Source of the DNA: Pseudanabaena biceps PCC 7429 | GTDB lineage: Bacteria > Cyanobacteriota > Cyanobacteriia > Pseudanabaenales > Pseudanabaenaceae | Length of the DNA stretch: 40,206 nt | Direction: 5' to 3' | Assembly: GCF_000332215.1 (NCBI RefSeq) | Contig: NZ_ALWB01000017.1 | Coordinates: 1-40,206, forward strand | Position numbers and translations under genes: made by a program | The notes under the pieces: generated by a model | What the model was told of the DNA's origin: nothing | The model's database searches: none | The model's input: the letters and a program-made list of their open reading frames with translations, nothing else | Part shown: positions 1-9,002 of the stretch, piece by piece | Layout: each line of letters begins with the position of its first letter | Numbering within the stretch: the first letter of the stretch is position 1

Positions 1-70
1 AAGGCTTTTACTTTTGGGCTTTGAGAAAGGGTTTGCTATGCAAACCCTTTCTCAAAGCCCGTTTCATATA
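1..70. repeat. Type D double-hairpin repeat, truncated by the window edge
   Basis: Positions 16-36 and 40-60 are perfect 21-bp inverted arms with a 3-base loop. Positions 1-15 are the right half of a second hairpin whose left half lies outside the window. The same two hairpins, in the same order relative to the flank GTTTCA, recur at 12910-13049 and, inverted, at 10903-11041. No coding role is seen. Confidence 0.8.
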
Positions 71-83
71 CATAGCAAAGTAA

Positions 84-150
84 GGGTTGCTTAGGACATA
101 AAGCCCCAAAGATGAATGGCGGCACCAAGCGCCGCCATTCATCTTTGGGG
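84..150. repeat. Type B hairpin repeat at the aspS 3' end
   Basis: Arms 104-123 and 131-150 are 20-bp perfect complements around a 7-base loop. The left flank (TTGCTTAGGACATAAAGCCC, 88-106) recurs as the complement next to the hairpin at 6209-6265. The stem ends 7 bases from the aspS stop codon, so it could also end or protect the aspS transcript, although no T-run follows it. Confidence 0.75.
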
Positions 151-157
151 AATTGGA

Positions 158-1954
158 CTAGCTCTTTGCAGGAGGTAGGGATAACTTGACATGGAGTTCT
201 TTTAACTGCGAGTCATCCACACTTGATGGTGCGTCAGTCATCAGATCACGGGCTTGCTGGGTTTTAGGGAAGGCAATGACATCACGAATGGAATCGGCTC
301 CAGAGATCAACATCACTAAGCGATCGAGTCCGAAGGCTAGTCCCCCGTGGGGAGGCGTGCCATATTCAAAGGCTTCCAATAGGAAACCAAATTTCTCCTT
401 TGCCTGTTCGGGAGTTAGTCCGATCGCGGCAAAAACTTTTTCTTGGACATCGCGTTTGTGAATCCGAATGCTACCGCCACCAATTTCCGTACCATTGAGT
501 ACCAAGTCATAGGCTAGGGCGATCGTATTTACATCAATGGGTTGACCGTTCTCAATGTCTTGAGGGCGGGGTGAGGTGAAGGGGTGATGCAGGGCTTCTA
601 GTCTCTTCTCATCCGCATTCCACTCGAACATGGGGAAATCGGTTATCCACACGAAATTGAGTTTTTGATCGTCAATTAAACCTAATTCCCGACCGAGGGC
701 TAGCCGCAAACGATAGAGGGATTCGTTCACAATCGCTTTTTCTCCAGCCCCAAATAACAGAATCGTGCCTGCGGTTGCTCCAGTGCGCTCTAGCAATTCC
801 TGTTTGACTTCTTCGGTGAGACTATCCTTAAGTGCGCCGATCGTGTCGATTACACCACCTTCACGAACACGGATAAAGGCTAATCCCTTTGCCCCATATT
901 GAGCAACCAAATTCGCAAGATCGCCGCCTGGTTTGATGCGTGTATTAGAAATCGCCGCATCGCCACCGAGTACGGGTAAAACTTTGATAATGCCGCCATT
1001 GGCAACTGTGTTAGCAAAGACCTTGAAGCCAGAATTGACAAATAAATCGGATACATTGACTAATTCCATACCAAAGCGCGTATCGGGGCGATCGCACCCA
1101 TAGCGATCCATCGATTCGGCATAGGTGAGACGGGGGAAGGAGCCTAATTCCACTCCTTTAACGGTCTGGAAAATATAGCGAATTAGGTTCTCATTGAGTT
1201 CGATGATTTCTTCCTGAGACATGAAACTCATTTCCATGTCCAGTTGGGTAAATTCGGGTTGACGATCAGCACGTAGATCCTCATCGCGGAAACATCGAGC
1301 GATTTGATAATAGCGATCGCATCCACCCACCATCAACAACTGCTTAAATAATTGTGGAGACTGAGGCAAGGCGTACCATTGTCCCGCATTAACGCGGCTG
1401 GGGACGAGGTAGTCTCGCGCTCCCTCAGGAGTAGAGCGGCAAAGAATTGGCGTTTCCACTTCCATAAATCCATACTCATCTTCAAGGAAGCGGCGAATGG
1501 ATTTTACAACTTCAAATCTCAGTTTGAGATTGCTCGATAGGCGATCGCCACGCATATCGAGATAGCGATATTTAAAGCGCAGCTCTTCTTTAATCGTGTC
1601 CGCTTCAGAAATTAGGAAGGGTAATGGCTTGCTGACGGCATTGAGCAATTCAATGGATTCGGCATAAATTTCTACTTCCCCTGTGGCGAGTTTGGGATTG
1701 AGGGATTCTTCAGGACGCTGAGAAACTTTGCCAATAATTCTGACTACATACTCGTTTCGCATTTCCCCCGCAAGGTCATAGGACGCTGGAGTTCTTTGGG
1801 GATCGCTAACGATCTGGACGATTCCCGTGCGATCGCGCAGATCTAAAAAGATCACTCCACCATGATCCCGTCTGCGATCGATCCAACCGCACAAGCTAAC
1901 TGTTTGTCCGAGATGTTCGGCATTGAGGTGACCGCAATAGTTGCTACGCATCAT
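158..1954 (-). CDS. aspS: Aspartyl-tRNA synthetase (bacterial type)
   Basis: Class II aminoacyl-tRNA synthetase that charges tRNA with aspartate in the cytoplasm. The 598-aa length fits the long bacterial form with the GAD insertion domain. Visible parts are an N-terminal OB-fold anticodon-binding domain (about 1-110, with [12 protein letters not shown]), motif 2 with [18 protein letters not shown] at about 220-240, and motif 3 with GLAFGLDRL near 540, followed by [11 protein letters not shown]. The start is an ATG-ATG pair; either could be used and the difference is one residue. The gene stands alone, with a 450-base spacer to a divergent ABC ATPase gene. Whether it is discriminating or also charges tRNA-Asn cannot be decided by eye. 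Confidence 0.97.
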   Translation of the reverse strand: MMRSNYCGHLNAEHLGQTVSLCGWIDRRRDHGGVIFLDLRDRTGIVQIVSDPQRTPASYDLAGEMRNEYVVRIIGKVSQRPEESLNPKLATGEVEIYAESIELLNAVSKPLPFLISEADTIKEELRFKYRYLDMRGDRLSSNLKLRFEVVKSIRRFLEDEYGFMEVETPILCRSTPEGARDYLVPSRVNAGQWYALPQSPQLFKQLLMVGGCDRYYQIARCFRDEDLRADRQPEFTQLDMEMSFMSQEEIIELNENLIRYIFQTVKGVELGSFPRLTYAESMDRYGCDRPDTRFGMELVNVSDLFVNSGFKVFANTVANGGIIKVLPVLGGDAAISNTRIKPGGDLANLVAQYGAKGLAFIRVREGGVIDTIGALKDSLTEEVKQELLERTGATAGTILLFGAGEKAIVNESLYRLRLALGRELGLIDDQKLNFVWITDFPMFEWNADEKRLEALHHPFTSPRPQDIENGQPIDVNTIALAYDLVLNGTEIGGGSIRIHKRDVQEKVFAAIGLTPEQAKEKFGFLLEAFEYGTPPHGGLAFGLDRLVMLISGADSIRDVIAFPKTQQARDLMTDAPSSVDDSQLKELHVKLSLPPAKS

Positions 1955-2084
1955 GATGTTATTGGCGAAACTTTAGAGAAAAAAGTAAAAACTGGAATTT
2001 TGACCATTTACTATAATAACTTGTAAAGCGTTAGCCCCAACATAAGTGTTTGAAGAAGTGTTTCAAGAATTGGTAAGTGGCTAA

Positions 2085-2155
2085 GCACAATTAAATATAA
2101 GTACCCAAAGCCTGTAGTGCACGCTGCGCGTGCGCTACAGGCTTTGGGTACTTAT
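2085..2155. repeat. Type A hairpin repeat (one-ended)
   Basis: Arms 2097-2117 and 2135-2155 are 21-bp perfect complements, with a GC-rich apex that is itself partly palindromic. The left flank (CTAAGCACAATTAAATATAA) is a variant of the type A terminal sequence seen at 9127, 33500 and 40133. The matching right terminus is not seen. Confidence 0.75.
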
Positions 2156-2186
2156 AGCAACAGGTGAGTTACTCACCTGTTGCTAT
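2154..2186. repeat. 15-bp perfect inverted repeat
   Basis: Arms 2154-2168 and 2172-2186 around the loop TTA. It starts on the last two bases of the previous hairpin's right arm, so the two stems compete at the junction. No T-run follows on either strand. Confidence 0.7.
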
Positions 2187-2202
2187 GTATAGTGCCGCAT
2201 AA

Positions 2203-2303
2203 TACCAATTCCCAAAAGTGTGGCTACACTTTTGGGAATTGAAAACCAAACCCAGTAAGGGTTTTAAAATCACAAAATGGCGTAGCCATTTTGTGATTTG
2301 GTA
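2203..2303 (+). repeat. Type C 101-bp two-hairpin element, copy 1
   Basis: Bounded by TACCAA and TTGGTA. It contains two hairpins (15-bp arms with loop GGCT; 14-bp arms with loop GTA) joined by a linker carrying CCAGTAAGGGTTTTAAAAT. Two further copies of exactly the same length lie at 6531-6631 and, inverted, at 17259-17359. The conserved ends and size fit a non-autonomous mobile element (MITE-like). Confidence 0.85.
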
Positions 2304-2407
2304 TAAATCGCATAACTAAAAGATGGACAGTGCAAAGCGCCTATGCGACATCTCTTCACAATTCTCGTTGCTGGGAGTAACATGGCTGTAACTTTCGTGG
2401 CAATCTC

Positions 2408-3364
2408 ATGACAGAAGTACCGACAGTTCGCACGCACCGATTGACCAAGCAGTTTGATAACCATGTGGCGGTCAACCACCTCGATTTGCAAATTGATCGA
2501 GGTGAAGTTTATGGGCTAATTGGCCCCAATGGGGCGGGAAAAACCACCTTAATTCGGATGCTTGCTGCTGCGGAAGAGCCCACCGCAGGTGAAATTTATA
2601 TTAATGGGGCAAGGTTTTTACGGGGACAAAACAATCCCGAACTAAAGAGGCAATTGGGCTACTTACCCGATGACTTTCCACTTTACGATGACCTTACGGT
2701 TTGGGACTATCTCGATTATTTTGCCCGTTTATATTTTTTGCGAGATCCCCAGCGATCGCAGAGATTGCATGAGGTGATCGAACTTGTGGAGCTACAGCAA
2801 AAAAGGAACGAAGCGATCGCTACCCTGTCGCGGGGCATGAAACAGCGACTCAGTCTCGCCAGAAGCATCATTCATAATCCCACTTTGCTATTGCTAGATG
2901 AGCCAGTATCAGGACTCGATCCCCTTGCGAGGGTACAGGTTCGCAATATTATCAAGTCCCTCCAACAGCAAGGAATGACCATTCTCATTTCATCGCATAT
3001 CCTAAGCGACCTTGCCGAAATCTGTACTTCGATTGGGATTATGGAGTTAGGTACTTTGGTTGAAAGTTCACGGCTACAGGCTCTATACGATCGCAGTAAC
3101 CAAGACCGCCAACAGATTCTAATTTCTACTCTCGGTAATATTGAAGACTTACAATCGGCTTTAAAGCGATCGGAATTAATTCAAGAGTTGGAAGTTCTTC
3201 CAGATATGTCAGTGGTAAGGGTTCAATTTGCGGGAACTGTAGAAGACTGTGCGGGATTGCTGAAATCTCTGATTGAATTAGGGATTCCGATCTCCGACTT
3301 TCATCGAACGCAAGAAACCCTAGAAAACATCTTTTTAAAGTTAGGCTATAGGCAAACAAGTTAG
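2408..3364 (+). CDS. ABC transporter ATP-binding protein (ABC-2 / NatA-like)
   Basis: Cytoplasmic ATPase subunit of an ABC exporter; the substrate is unknown. The 318 residues carry Walker A GPNGAGKTT (39-47), the signature LSRGMKQ (about 140-146), Walker B LLLLDEP (159-165), the D-loop SGLD and the switch His in ISSHIL (about 197). About 100 residues follow the nucleotide-binding domain, as in CcmA/NatA-like ATPases. No permease gene lies next to it: the downstream gene is convergent and unrelated. The partner membrane subunit must therefore be elsewhere. The ATG start lies 453 bases from divergent aspS. Confidence 0.9.
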   Translation: MTEVPTVRTHRLTKQFDNHVAVNHLDLQIDRGEVYGLIGPNGAGKTTLIRMLAAAEEPTAGEIYINGARFLRGQNNPELKRQLGYLPDDFPLYDDLTVWDYLDYFARLYFLRDPQRSQRLHEVIELVELQQKRNEAIATLSRGMKQRLSLARSIIHNPTLLLLDEPVSGLDPLARVQVRNIIKSLQQQGMTILISSHILSDLAEICTSIGIMELGTLVESSRLQALYDRSNQDRQQILISTLGNIEDLQSALKRSELIQELEVLPDMSVVRVQFAGTVEDCAGLLKSLIELGIPISDFHRTQETLENIFLKLGYRQTS

Positions 3365-3401
3365 GCTTATCCTGAGCATGATGCCAAGCTTGGGGTATTG
3401 C

Positions 3402-5996
3402 TTATATAACGATCGCTTGGATGCTATTTGCGATCGCCTGCTCGGCGGCAGAAGCCGTCAAGGGATGTGAAAATAAATAACCTTGCCCAAACTCACAACC
3501 TAATTTTTTTAAAATCTCGACCTGTTGTTCCGTTTCGACCCCTTCAGCGACGACACTCATATTTAAGGTATGGGCTAGCATGGTAATTGTCCGCACGATC
3601 TCAATATTTTCACCGCCATCACTCATCTGACTGACAAAAGCTCGATCGATTTTGAGAATATTAATGGGAAAGCGATGTAAATAGCTGAGGGAGGAATAAC
3701 CCTGACCGAAATCATCAATGCTCAGTTGGATATTTCTTGCCCGCAATTGCGCCAGTTTGGCGATCGTCTGTTCTCCCTGATCCATTAAGGTGCTTTCCGT
3801 AATTTCTAAACGGATCGAACTGCCATTGACCCCAGTTTCGGCAAGGATTGCATCGAGCTTATCTAAAAGATCTGGTTCACGAATTTGATGGCTAGCTAAA
3901 TTAATACTCATTTTCAAATTGGCAGCTTCGGGAAACTTCTGGAGCCAGTCCGTCAATTGTTGGCAGGCTTCCCTGAGAACCCAATCCCCAACTGCCACAA
4001 TTAACCCAGTATCCTCAGCCAGAGGAATGAATTCTATAGGCGAAATAAAGCCTCGTTTAGGATTCTTCCAACGGATTAGAGCTTCAAATCCAGCAAGTTG
4101 ATCGGTGGTTAGGGAAACGATGGGTTGATAATAAAGTTCAAATTCTCGATGTTCGAGAGCATAGTGAAGTTCGCTCTCTAATTGCGTTAATCGCAAGGTT
4201 TGTTCGTACATTTCTTGATCAAAGAGCGTATATCGTCCTTTGCCCAGAGATTTAGCCCGATACATGGCAATATCTGCATCCCTCAGGAGATCGATACAAT
4301 TATCATAATCTGGCGTACTAATGACAATGCCAATACTCGCACTAGGAAAAATCGCTTCGCCCCCGATGGTGATGGGAGAGAGAAACCGATGCAGAATACG
4401 ATCAGCAACGGTTAAGGCTTCACTCACATCTTGAATATCATCTACCAGAATTGTAAACTCATCGCCCCCCAGCCGAGCCACGGTATCAATCGAACGCAAG
4501 CAGTCTTGCAATAGTGCGGCGATCGCTTGTAAAAAGCGATCGCCCATATTATGCCCAAGACTATCATTAATCATTTTGAATCGATCTAGATCAATGAAAA
4601 AGATCGCAAATAGATAGTTGGAATTGCGCTTACTGTATTTGATCGCATGATCTACGCGATCCATAAATAGATTGCGGTTGGGTAAACCCGTTAAAGCATC
4701 ATGGGAGGCATCATGGGCAAGCAATTCGATCGAATCAGAAAGGGCCGAATTTAACTCGCGCAGTCTGGAAACATACATATAGCTCTGCATTACCATCATG
4801 GAGCCGATAAAGGTATATAGGGCAGGAGCAAGAGGTATCCACCAACCTCCTAAAAATAGTAAATAGCTGCCACCAATCAGAAAGCCCATGCCGAAAATTA
4901 CCGTCCCCGTTAGCAAGACTAATCTTTTGGTGGAGAAAATCCAAACGATCGCCGCGCCAGCGATCGACCAGATCGCAATCCACATTTCTTCGCCAATATC
5001 TGACCAAACATGAAATAGAGGTCGCTGATCGCTCGCTGCGCCCAAGATTAACTTAACAAGATTGGCTTGAAATTCTACCCCTGACATTTGCGCGGGTGAG
5101 GTAATAAAATTACTGCTATAGGGAGTGTAAAATACGTCATTGAGACTGGAAGCCTGCGCTCCAATCAAGACAATGCGATCGCGCATCAGATCGGGAGCGA
5201 TCCGATTTTCTAAAATATCTTCAAGGGAGACGGAGCGAAACTTTTGTGAGGAGCCGTGGTAATTCATCAAAACTTGATAGCCTCCCGCATCAATACGGAC
5301 ATAGCCGCCATCGGTATTTTCTAAGGGCTTAAAAACAGCTTCCCCAAGTTGTAAATATCCAGATGGTGAGGACTTCGGCTCTATGCCCTTATCTTTGAGG
5401 TATACAAGGGAAACTGCTAGCCCCAAACTAGGTAAACCTTCATTCCCTTTCGGCATTGGATATAACAAAGCCCGACGTAATCTACCATCGGGATCAACAA
5501 TGACATCATTTGCCGATACTTGACCTAGAGCCTTGAGTATAGGGGAAGGACTAATGGCAGTACTAAAGCGATCGTTAATGCTTTTTTCAATACCGATCAG
5601 ATTGGGAGTGGTTTTAAATATTTCCTCAAGTTCTTGGTAGCCATCTCCCACAGGAATATCTCGATAAAGATCTAAGCCAATTACTTTTGGCTTTTGTTCG
5701 CGGATTTTGCGTAAAATTTTAGCGAGGGTGCGATCGGAGGCTGGCCAACTCCCTAAGTAGCGAATATCCGATTCTTGTACGCCAACAATAACGATCCTCT
5801 CGTCTACGGGCTCCATAGGACGCAACTGTACGAATAGATCGAAAGCTGCCCATTCGCTAGGTTGCAACCACCCTAACCAACGCAATCCAAATACTAATAA
5901 GTACACACTTCCGCTAGACAGGAAAAATCCACCCCACTGTTTGAATCTAAGCGGTAAATTTTCCCAGTTTGCTTTTAGAGTTTTAATCGCGATCAT
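3402..5996 (-). CDS. CHASE2 sensor, diguanylate cyclase and c-di-GMP phosphodiesterase (GGDEF-EAL)
   Basis: An 864-aa membrane protein predicted to sense an extracytoplasmic signal and to make and/or break cyclic di-GMP. Order: one N-terminal membrane segment (about 20-42), a CHASE2 domain (about 45-320), a cluster of hydrophobic segments (about 330-420), GGDEF (motif RLGGDEF near 507-512) and EAL (FEALIRW near 636). The GGDEF active site is intact, and an inhibitory I-site RxxD (RSID) lies five residues before it. The EAL residues also look complete: LEITES, DDFGQGYSS, LKIDRAF and AEGVET. Both activities are therefore possible on sequence grounds. It is the second CHASE2 protein of the window; the other (22195) is a kinase. 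It ends convergent to the ABC ATPase gene with a 37-base gap. Confidence 0.95.
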   Translation of the reverse strand: MIAIKTLKANWENLPLRFKQWGGFFLSSGSVYLLVFGLRWLGWLQPSEWAAFDLFVQLRPMEPVDERIVIVGVQESDIRYLGSWPASDRTLAKILRKIREQKPKVIGLDLYRDIPVGDGYQELEEIFKTTPNLIGIEKSINDRFSTAISPSPILKALGQVSANDVIVDPDGRLRRALLYPMPKGNEGLPSLGLAVSLVYLKDKGIEPKSSPSGYLQLGEAVFKPLENTDGGYVRIDAGGYQVLMNYHGSSQKFRSVSLEDILENRIAPDLMRDRIVLIGAQASSLNDVFYTPYSSNFITSPAQMSGVEFQANLVKLILGAASDQRPLFHVWSDIGEEMWIAIWSIAGAAIVWIFSTKRLVLLTGTVIFGMGFLIGGSYLLFLGGWWIPLAPALYTFIGSMMVMQSYMYVSRLRELNSALSDSIELLAHDASHDALTGLPNRNLFMDRVDHAIKYSKRNSNYLFAIFFIDLDRFKMINDSLGHNMGDRFLQAIAALLQDCLRSIDTVARLGGDEFTILVDDIQDVSEALTVADRILHRFLSPITIGGEAIFPSASIGIVISTPDYDNCIDLLRDADIAMYRAKSLGKGRYTLFDQEMYEQTLRLTQLESELHYALEHREFELYYQPIVSLTTDQLAGFEALIRWKNPKRGFISPIEFIPLAEDTGLIVAVGDWVLREACQQLTDWLQKFPEAANLKMSINLASHQIREPDLLDKLDAILAETGVNGSSIRLEITESTLMDQGEQTIAKLAQLRARNIQLSIDDFGQGYSSLSYLHRFPINILKIDRAFVSQMSDGGENIEIVRTITMLAHTLNMSVVAEGVETEQQVEILKKLGCEFGQGYLFSHPLTASAAEQAIANSIQAIVI

Positions 5997-6208
5997 CTAA
6001 GAGAATTTAATGAGAGTAGTAAGCCTAACTTGTTGGAGTAAGTCCTGATAAAGAATCCTCAACTAAGGCGATCTCCACTATGTCTTGGCTCTGCAACTAA
6101 AGTTTCACAATCGTACCAAACTAATGCTTAGATGTATGCAAGCCCTTTGTCGTAATTATCTCAGCATAATTCCATCAGTTCTCGAAACTTTAATCCGACG
6201 GGATGAAC

Positions 6209-6265
6209 AAAGCCCAAAGAGATGAGTGGCGACGCGAAGCGTCGCCACTCATCTCTTTGGGCTTT
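6209..6265. repeat. Type B hairpin (25-bp perfect arms)
   Basis: Arms 6209-6233 and 6241-6265 around a 7-base loop. The right flank TTTATGTCCTAAGCAAACCTTACG is the complement of the left flank of the element at 84-150, so the two are inverted copies of one family with different stems. Confidence 0.8.
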
Positions 6266-6294
6266 ATGTCCTAAGCAAACCTTACGTTGCCTAT

Positions 6295-6405
6295 ATACCT
6301 GCCGCCAGTTTTGTTAGGACAAAATTAAAGCCCAAAAGAGGATTGCCGCGCTCCGCGCGGCAATCCTCTTTTGGACTTGTCCTGATACAGTTGACGGCAA
6401 CTATA
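6295..6405. repeat. Type B element with terminal inverted repeats
   Basis: Outer ends CTGCCGCCAGTTTTGTTAGGACAAA and TTGTCCTGATACAGTTGACGGCAAC are imperfect inverted repeats. Inside, arms 6332-6351 and 6355-6374 form a 20-bp perfect stem with loop TCC. Close relatives lie at 32610-32717 and 38746-38850. Confidence 0.8.
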
Positions 6406-6472
6406 GATGTGAAGATGTGAGGATGTGAAATTTAGCAATTCTATGGCTGTTACCAGCCCTAAGACAAAATCA

Positions 6473-6520
6473 AAAGCCAGAGTAAAGCACCATTGCGAAA
6501 TAGTGCTTTACTCTGGCTTT
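6473..6520. repeat. 18-bp perfect inverted repeat, 12-base loop
   Basis: Arms 6473-6490 and 6503-6520. It is unrelated in sequence to the neighbouring repeat families and not preceded by a gene on either strand, so a terminator role is unlikely. It lies 10 bases before a type C element. Confidence 0.65.
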
Positions 6521-6530
6521 GATGGATTGA

Positions 6531-6631
6531 TACCAATTCCCAAAAGTGTGGCTACACTTTTGGGAATTAAAACCCAAATCCAGTAAGGGTTTTAAAATTA
6601 CAAAATGGCGTAGCCATTTTGTAATTTGGTA
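6531..6631 (+). repeat. Type C 101-bp two-hairpin element, copy 2
   Basis: TACCAA...TTGGTA, with the same two hairpins and linker as 2203-2303 and only a few substitutions. One of these lies in the second hairpin: both arms changed together (GTGATT/AATCAC to GTAATT/AATTAC), so the stem is preserved. Confidence 0.85.
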
Positions 6632-6829
6632 TGATGTAATCGCGATATACATTGCGATCGCCGTAAGATCTAGCGATCTTTGGGTTATCGCAGATAAAAT
6701 GACGATCCATACAAATTTTATAAAGTTTACAAAGATCGAATCACCAAATGCTTAGAATAAAAAGTACGCCCCCCGCGTTTCTTTATTCTTCTTAAATTAG
6801 GAATTTAAATTAAGCATAATGGCGGTTGA

Positions 6830-7036
6830 TTAGTAATTACAGGATGGACTATATTCTATGAGTGGATGAAATCGAGATCCGCCGCCTTGAGTGCGTTGTG
6901 GTTGAGGACGATCCGTTGGAGTATACCCAGTTTGGTCATTTGCGAAAGTTATTTCTGGCTGACCAAGTGTAAGAATCATCCCCCCTATGCAGGCAATAGA
7001 AGCTGGCAGAATATTTCTATAATTTATTAGCAACAT
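6830..7036 (-). CDS. Small secreted protein, possibly a truncated DUF928-like remnant
   Basis: A 68-aa ORF with an ATG start and a hydrophobic N-terminal segment (about 8-32) that looks like a signal peptide. It is followed by a short mature part containing TGYTPTDRPQPQRTQGGGSR. That Pro/Arg/Gly-rich stretch resembles, from memory, the segment just after the signal peptide in cyanobacterial DUF928 proteins, whose folded part would follow but is missing here. It is therefore either a short secreted peptide or a decayed gene start. No operon partner: the neighbours on both sides are repeats and empty sequence. Weak call. Confidence 0.4.
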   Translation of the reverse strand: MLLINYRNILPASIACIGGMILTLGQPEITFANDQTGYTPTDRPQPQRTQGGGSRFHPLIEYSPSCNY

Positions 7037-7251
7037 AGCAATTCTGACTCTTAAGCTACAAAAAAGATTTTACCCTATCTATCGAAAAAATATTACTTTA
7101 TATAACTTTCTGATAACCTTTTATGGTGCAAAAAAGTTTTATAGGATGCTAAAAGGGTTTACATATTGAGATTGGTTTTATACTCATATAATTTCCATTT
7201 GATTTGCTCATTTATTGTCTGGAATCCTTTATAGGGTGGGAATGTGCTATT

Positions 7252-7279
7252 ACTTAGCATCCGATACTTAGCATCCGAT
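7252..7279. repeat. Exact 14-bp tandem duplication
   Basis: ACTTAGCATCCGAT twice, head to tail, in empty AT-rich sequence; probably slippage. Confidence 0.8.
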
Positions 7280-7454
7280 AGTATGGGGGAATACAAAGTA
7301 AAATCGACTACAAAATCAAAATGTCAGTGGCGATTAGTTTGTGTATGTAGGCGAATATTGTGAGAGATGTAGCTACGGGCACAAAATACTAGTCTCTACG
7401 AATAATTTGGAATAATTTGCCTTTTACCCTAATTGCTTGGGATGACATAGAGGT

Positions 7455-7571
7455 TAGGGACTTGCGAGAAAATAAGATGCCAATCCAGATTTACCAGAAT
7501 CAGTGGCGCGGCTCCGCCGCGCCACTGATTCTGGTTTTATATTTGGTACTTCATGAAATCGCAAGTCCCTT
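7455..7571. repeat. Type F MITE-like element with 12-bp ends
   Basis: Ends AGGGACTTGCGA (7456-7467) and TCGCAAGTCCCT (7559-7570) are a perfect 12-bp terminal inverted repeat. A 19-bp perfect stem (7494-7512 / 7516-7534, loop TCC) sits in the centre. It lies 30 bases past the stop codon of the TldE-like gene, on its downstream side. No transposase is encoded. Confidence 0.8.
7494..7534. repeat. Core hairpin of the type F element
   Basis: 19-bp perfect arms 7494-7512 and 7516-7534, loop TCC. The apex GTGGCGCGGC resembles the type B apices although the element's ends differ. Confidence 0.8.
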
Positions 7572-7601
7572 AATGTCAAGTTAACCTTTATGTAACGAAA
7601 G

Positions 7602-8984
7602 CTATAGAGTAAATGTAAAATCCTTTACAAGCATTCCTGGAACGAGAATACCTCCAAGCGATCGCTTTTCATAGGTACTTACGTTAGGAATAAATTCGCG
7701 AAAATCAGTTAATTCCTCTAGGTTTTTGCCCAAAAAATTATAGATGCTATCGTCAAAGCGTAGATTCTCAATGGGGGCGATCAACTCGCCTTGATCTACC
7801 CAAAAGCAGGCATAGCGCGTCATGCCTGTGATCCTGCCACCCGTGCGATCGCTCCAGTTTAGGTAATGGAGGTTTGACAAGTAAAGTCCAGTATCCAATT
7901 GTTTGAGAATATTGGCTGCTGCTAAGCTTCCTGCCGAAACTTCAGGAGATCGCATTGATTCACCCACGCTCGCACCATTGGCTTCTTTGTTATATTCCTT
8001 CGCACTGCGTGAACTAATTAAAGTATTGACGAGATTGCCATGGGCAATAACGGGCAAAAATTCAGGAGCGACTTCTCCGATACTGTTGAAGCGAGGTACA
8101 TTCCCGTAGGTGAAATTTTCACTAAGAGATAGTAACGGGGAGAGTTTTTTTTCTTGATTCTTTAATTTCAAAAGAGCGCTGCTACTCTGTTGCAAGCTCG
8201 ATTCGCCCACGCTGTTTGCAATAAAGCCTAATAGATCCGACGCTGCCGCAGGGGCAAAGTAGGTGTGATATTGTCCGCGCTCTAGAGTTTTGCTTGGTCT
8301 TTGTAGGGCTGCTAATTGTTCTTTGGAGCGGTTAATCTGGAAGTGATAATTCTCTGGTTGCCATTCTTTCCCAGCATAAATTCCCTTGACTGCTTTTTCG
8401 CCAGAATTCGTTTGGACGAACATGGAATAATCGACAAAAAAAGAATCCGTAGCAAACCAATGTCTCTGGCCTGCGGAGTTAGCATTGGCGCGGATGATTA
8501 AGCCAGATGCGTATAATCCCGCGAAATCTACGGTGCTATGTGCAGGAGTGATGACTGGTGTGAGAATTGCGGCGATCGCCTCTTCGGTGTCTAACAAACT
8601 GCCCTGATAAACTTCACGGCTTGAACCTTGGTTTTCGGGAATCACCAGATAGGGATTTTCGGGGATTTGGGCAACTTCTTGCCGCAAATAATCGAGACTG
8701 GCGATCGCGCAAGTCGTATCATGATCGAGATTGCCTGTAAATGGGAACTCAGCATAGGCTTCCCTCTGATTGCTGATTAACGAAATTGTGATATTTCCAT
8801 CGGCAACAAATCCTGATTGGCGAACCTTAGCCTTGTTAAATCTAGTAAATTGGCTGCGCTCGCTCTCTAGGCTAATAGTTAAATATTCACTACTATACAG
8901 ACTCGTAATTAGGCGATCGGTTAATCGATCGAAAACATCTTCTAGTGACTGTTCTTCCAGATGTCTGCCCATTAATTTGTCCAT
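7602..8984 (-). CDS. TldD/PmbA family protein, TldE/PmbA-like subunit
   Basis: A 460-aa protein of the TldD/TldE (PmbA) modulator-of-gyrase family. In other bacteria these act as a heterodimeric metalloprotease on unfolded or modified peptides. The family N-terminal pattern is visible in LESERSQFTRFNKAKVRQSG, and the C-terminal half ends in PGMLVKDFTF. I do not see the HExxxH zinc motif of the TldD subunit, so this looks like the non-catalytic TldE/PmbA partner. No tldD lies beside it in the window. Three tandem 14-mers lie just upstream of the start. The ATG was accepted as given; a second Met follows at residue 5. Confidence 0.85.
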   Translation of the reverse strand: MDKLMGRHLEEQSLEDVFDRLTDRLITSLYSSEYLTISLESERSQFTRFNKAKVRQSGFVADGNITISLISNQREAYAEFPFTGNLDHDTTCAIASLDYLRQEVAQIPENPYLVIPENQGSSREVYQGSLLDTEEAIAAILTPVITPAHSTVDFAGLYASGLIIRANANSAGQRHWFATDSFFVDYSMFVQTNSGEKAVKGIYAGKEWQPENYHFQINRSKEQLAALQRPSKTLERGQYHTYFAPAAASDLLGFIANSVGESSLQQSSSALLKLKNQEKKLSPLLSLSENFTYGNVPRFNSIGEVAPEFLPVIAHGNLVNTLISSRSAKEYNKEANGASVGESMRSPEVSAGSLAAANILKQLDTGLYLSNLHYLNWSDRTGGRITGMTRYACFWVDQGELIAPIENLRFDDSIYNFLGKNLEELTDFREFIPNVSTYEKRSLGGILVPGMLVKDFTFTL

Positions 8985-9002
8985 TAAAAATTAGCTCCCA
9001 GC

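Larger units (their letters stand above)
1955..2407. other. Divergent intergenic region aspS / ABC ATPase
   Basis: No credible gene. It should hold the promoters of both flanking genes. The middle is filled by three hairpins: 2097-2155 (type A-like), 2154-2186, and the 101-bp type C element 2203-2303. A possible ORF on the minus strand here overlaps the repeat and the ABC gene and was rejected. Confidence 0.6.
6001..6829. other. Long non-coding stretch dominated by hairpin repeats
   Basis: Contains, in order, the upstream region of the CHASE2-GGDEF-EAL gene, the hairpin 6209-6265, the type B element 6295-6405, the hairpin 6473-6520 and the type C element 6531-6631. Short ORFs in this stretch run through the repeats and have no protein-like composition. 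A HIP1-type site lies at about 6653. Nothing else supportable is seen. Confidence 0.6.
7037..7601. other. Non-coding stretch with a 14-bp tandem duplication and a MITE-like element
   Basis: AT-rich with no credible ORF. It holds two head-to-tail copies of a 14-mer (ACTTAGCATCCGAT) at 7252-7265 and 7266-7279, and a hairpin element at 7455-7571. Confidence 0.6.

Noticed and set aside
186-461. ORF on the strand opposite aspS
   Set aside because: Antisense frame inside a clearly real gene; no protein-like pattern.
2270-2491. 73-aa minus-strand ORF
   Set aside because: Runs through a type C repeat and the ABC ATPase 5' end; composition not protein-like.
6226-6420. 64-aa + strand ORF
   Set aside because: Entirely made of two type B hairpins; repeat-derived frame.
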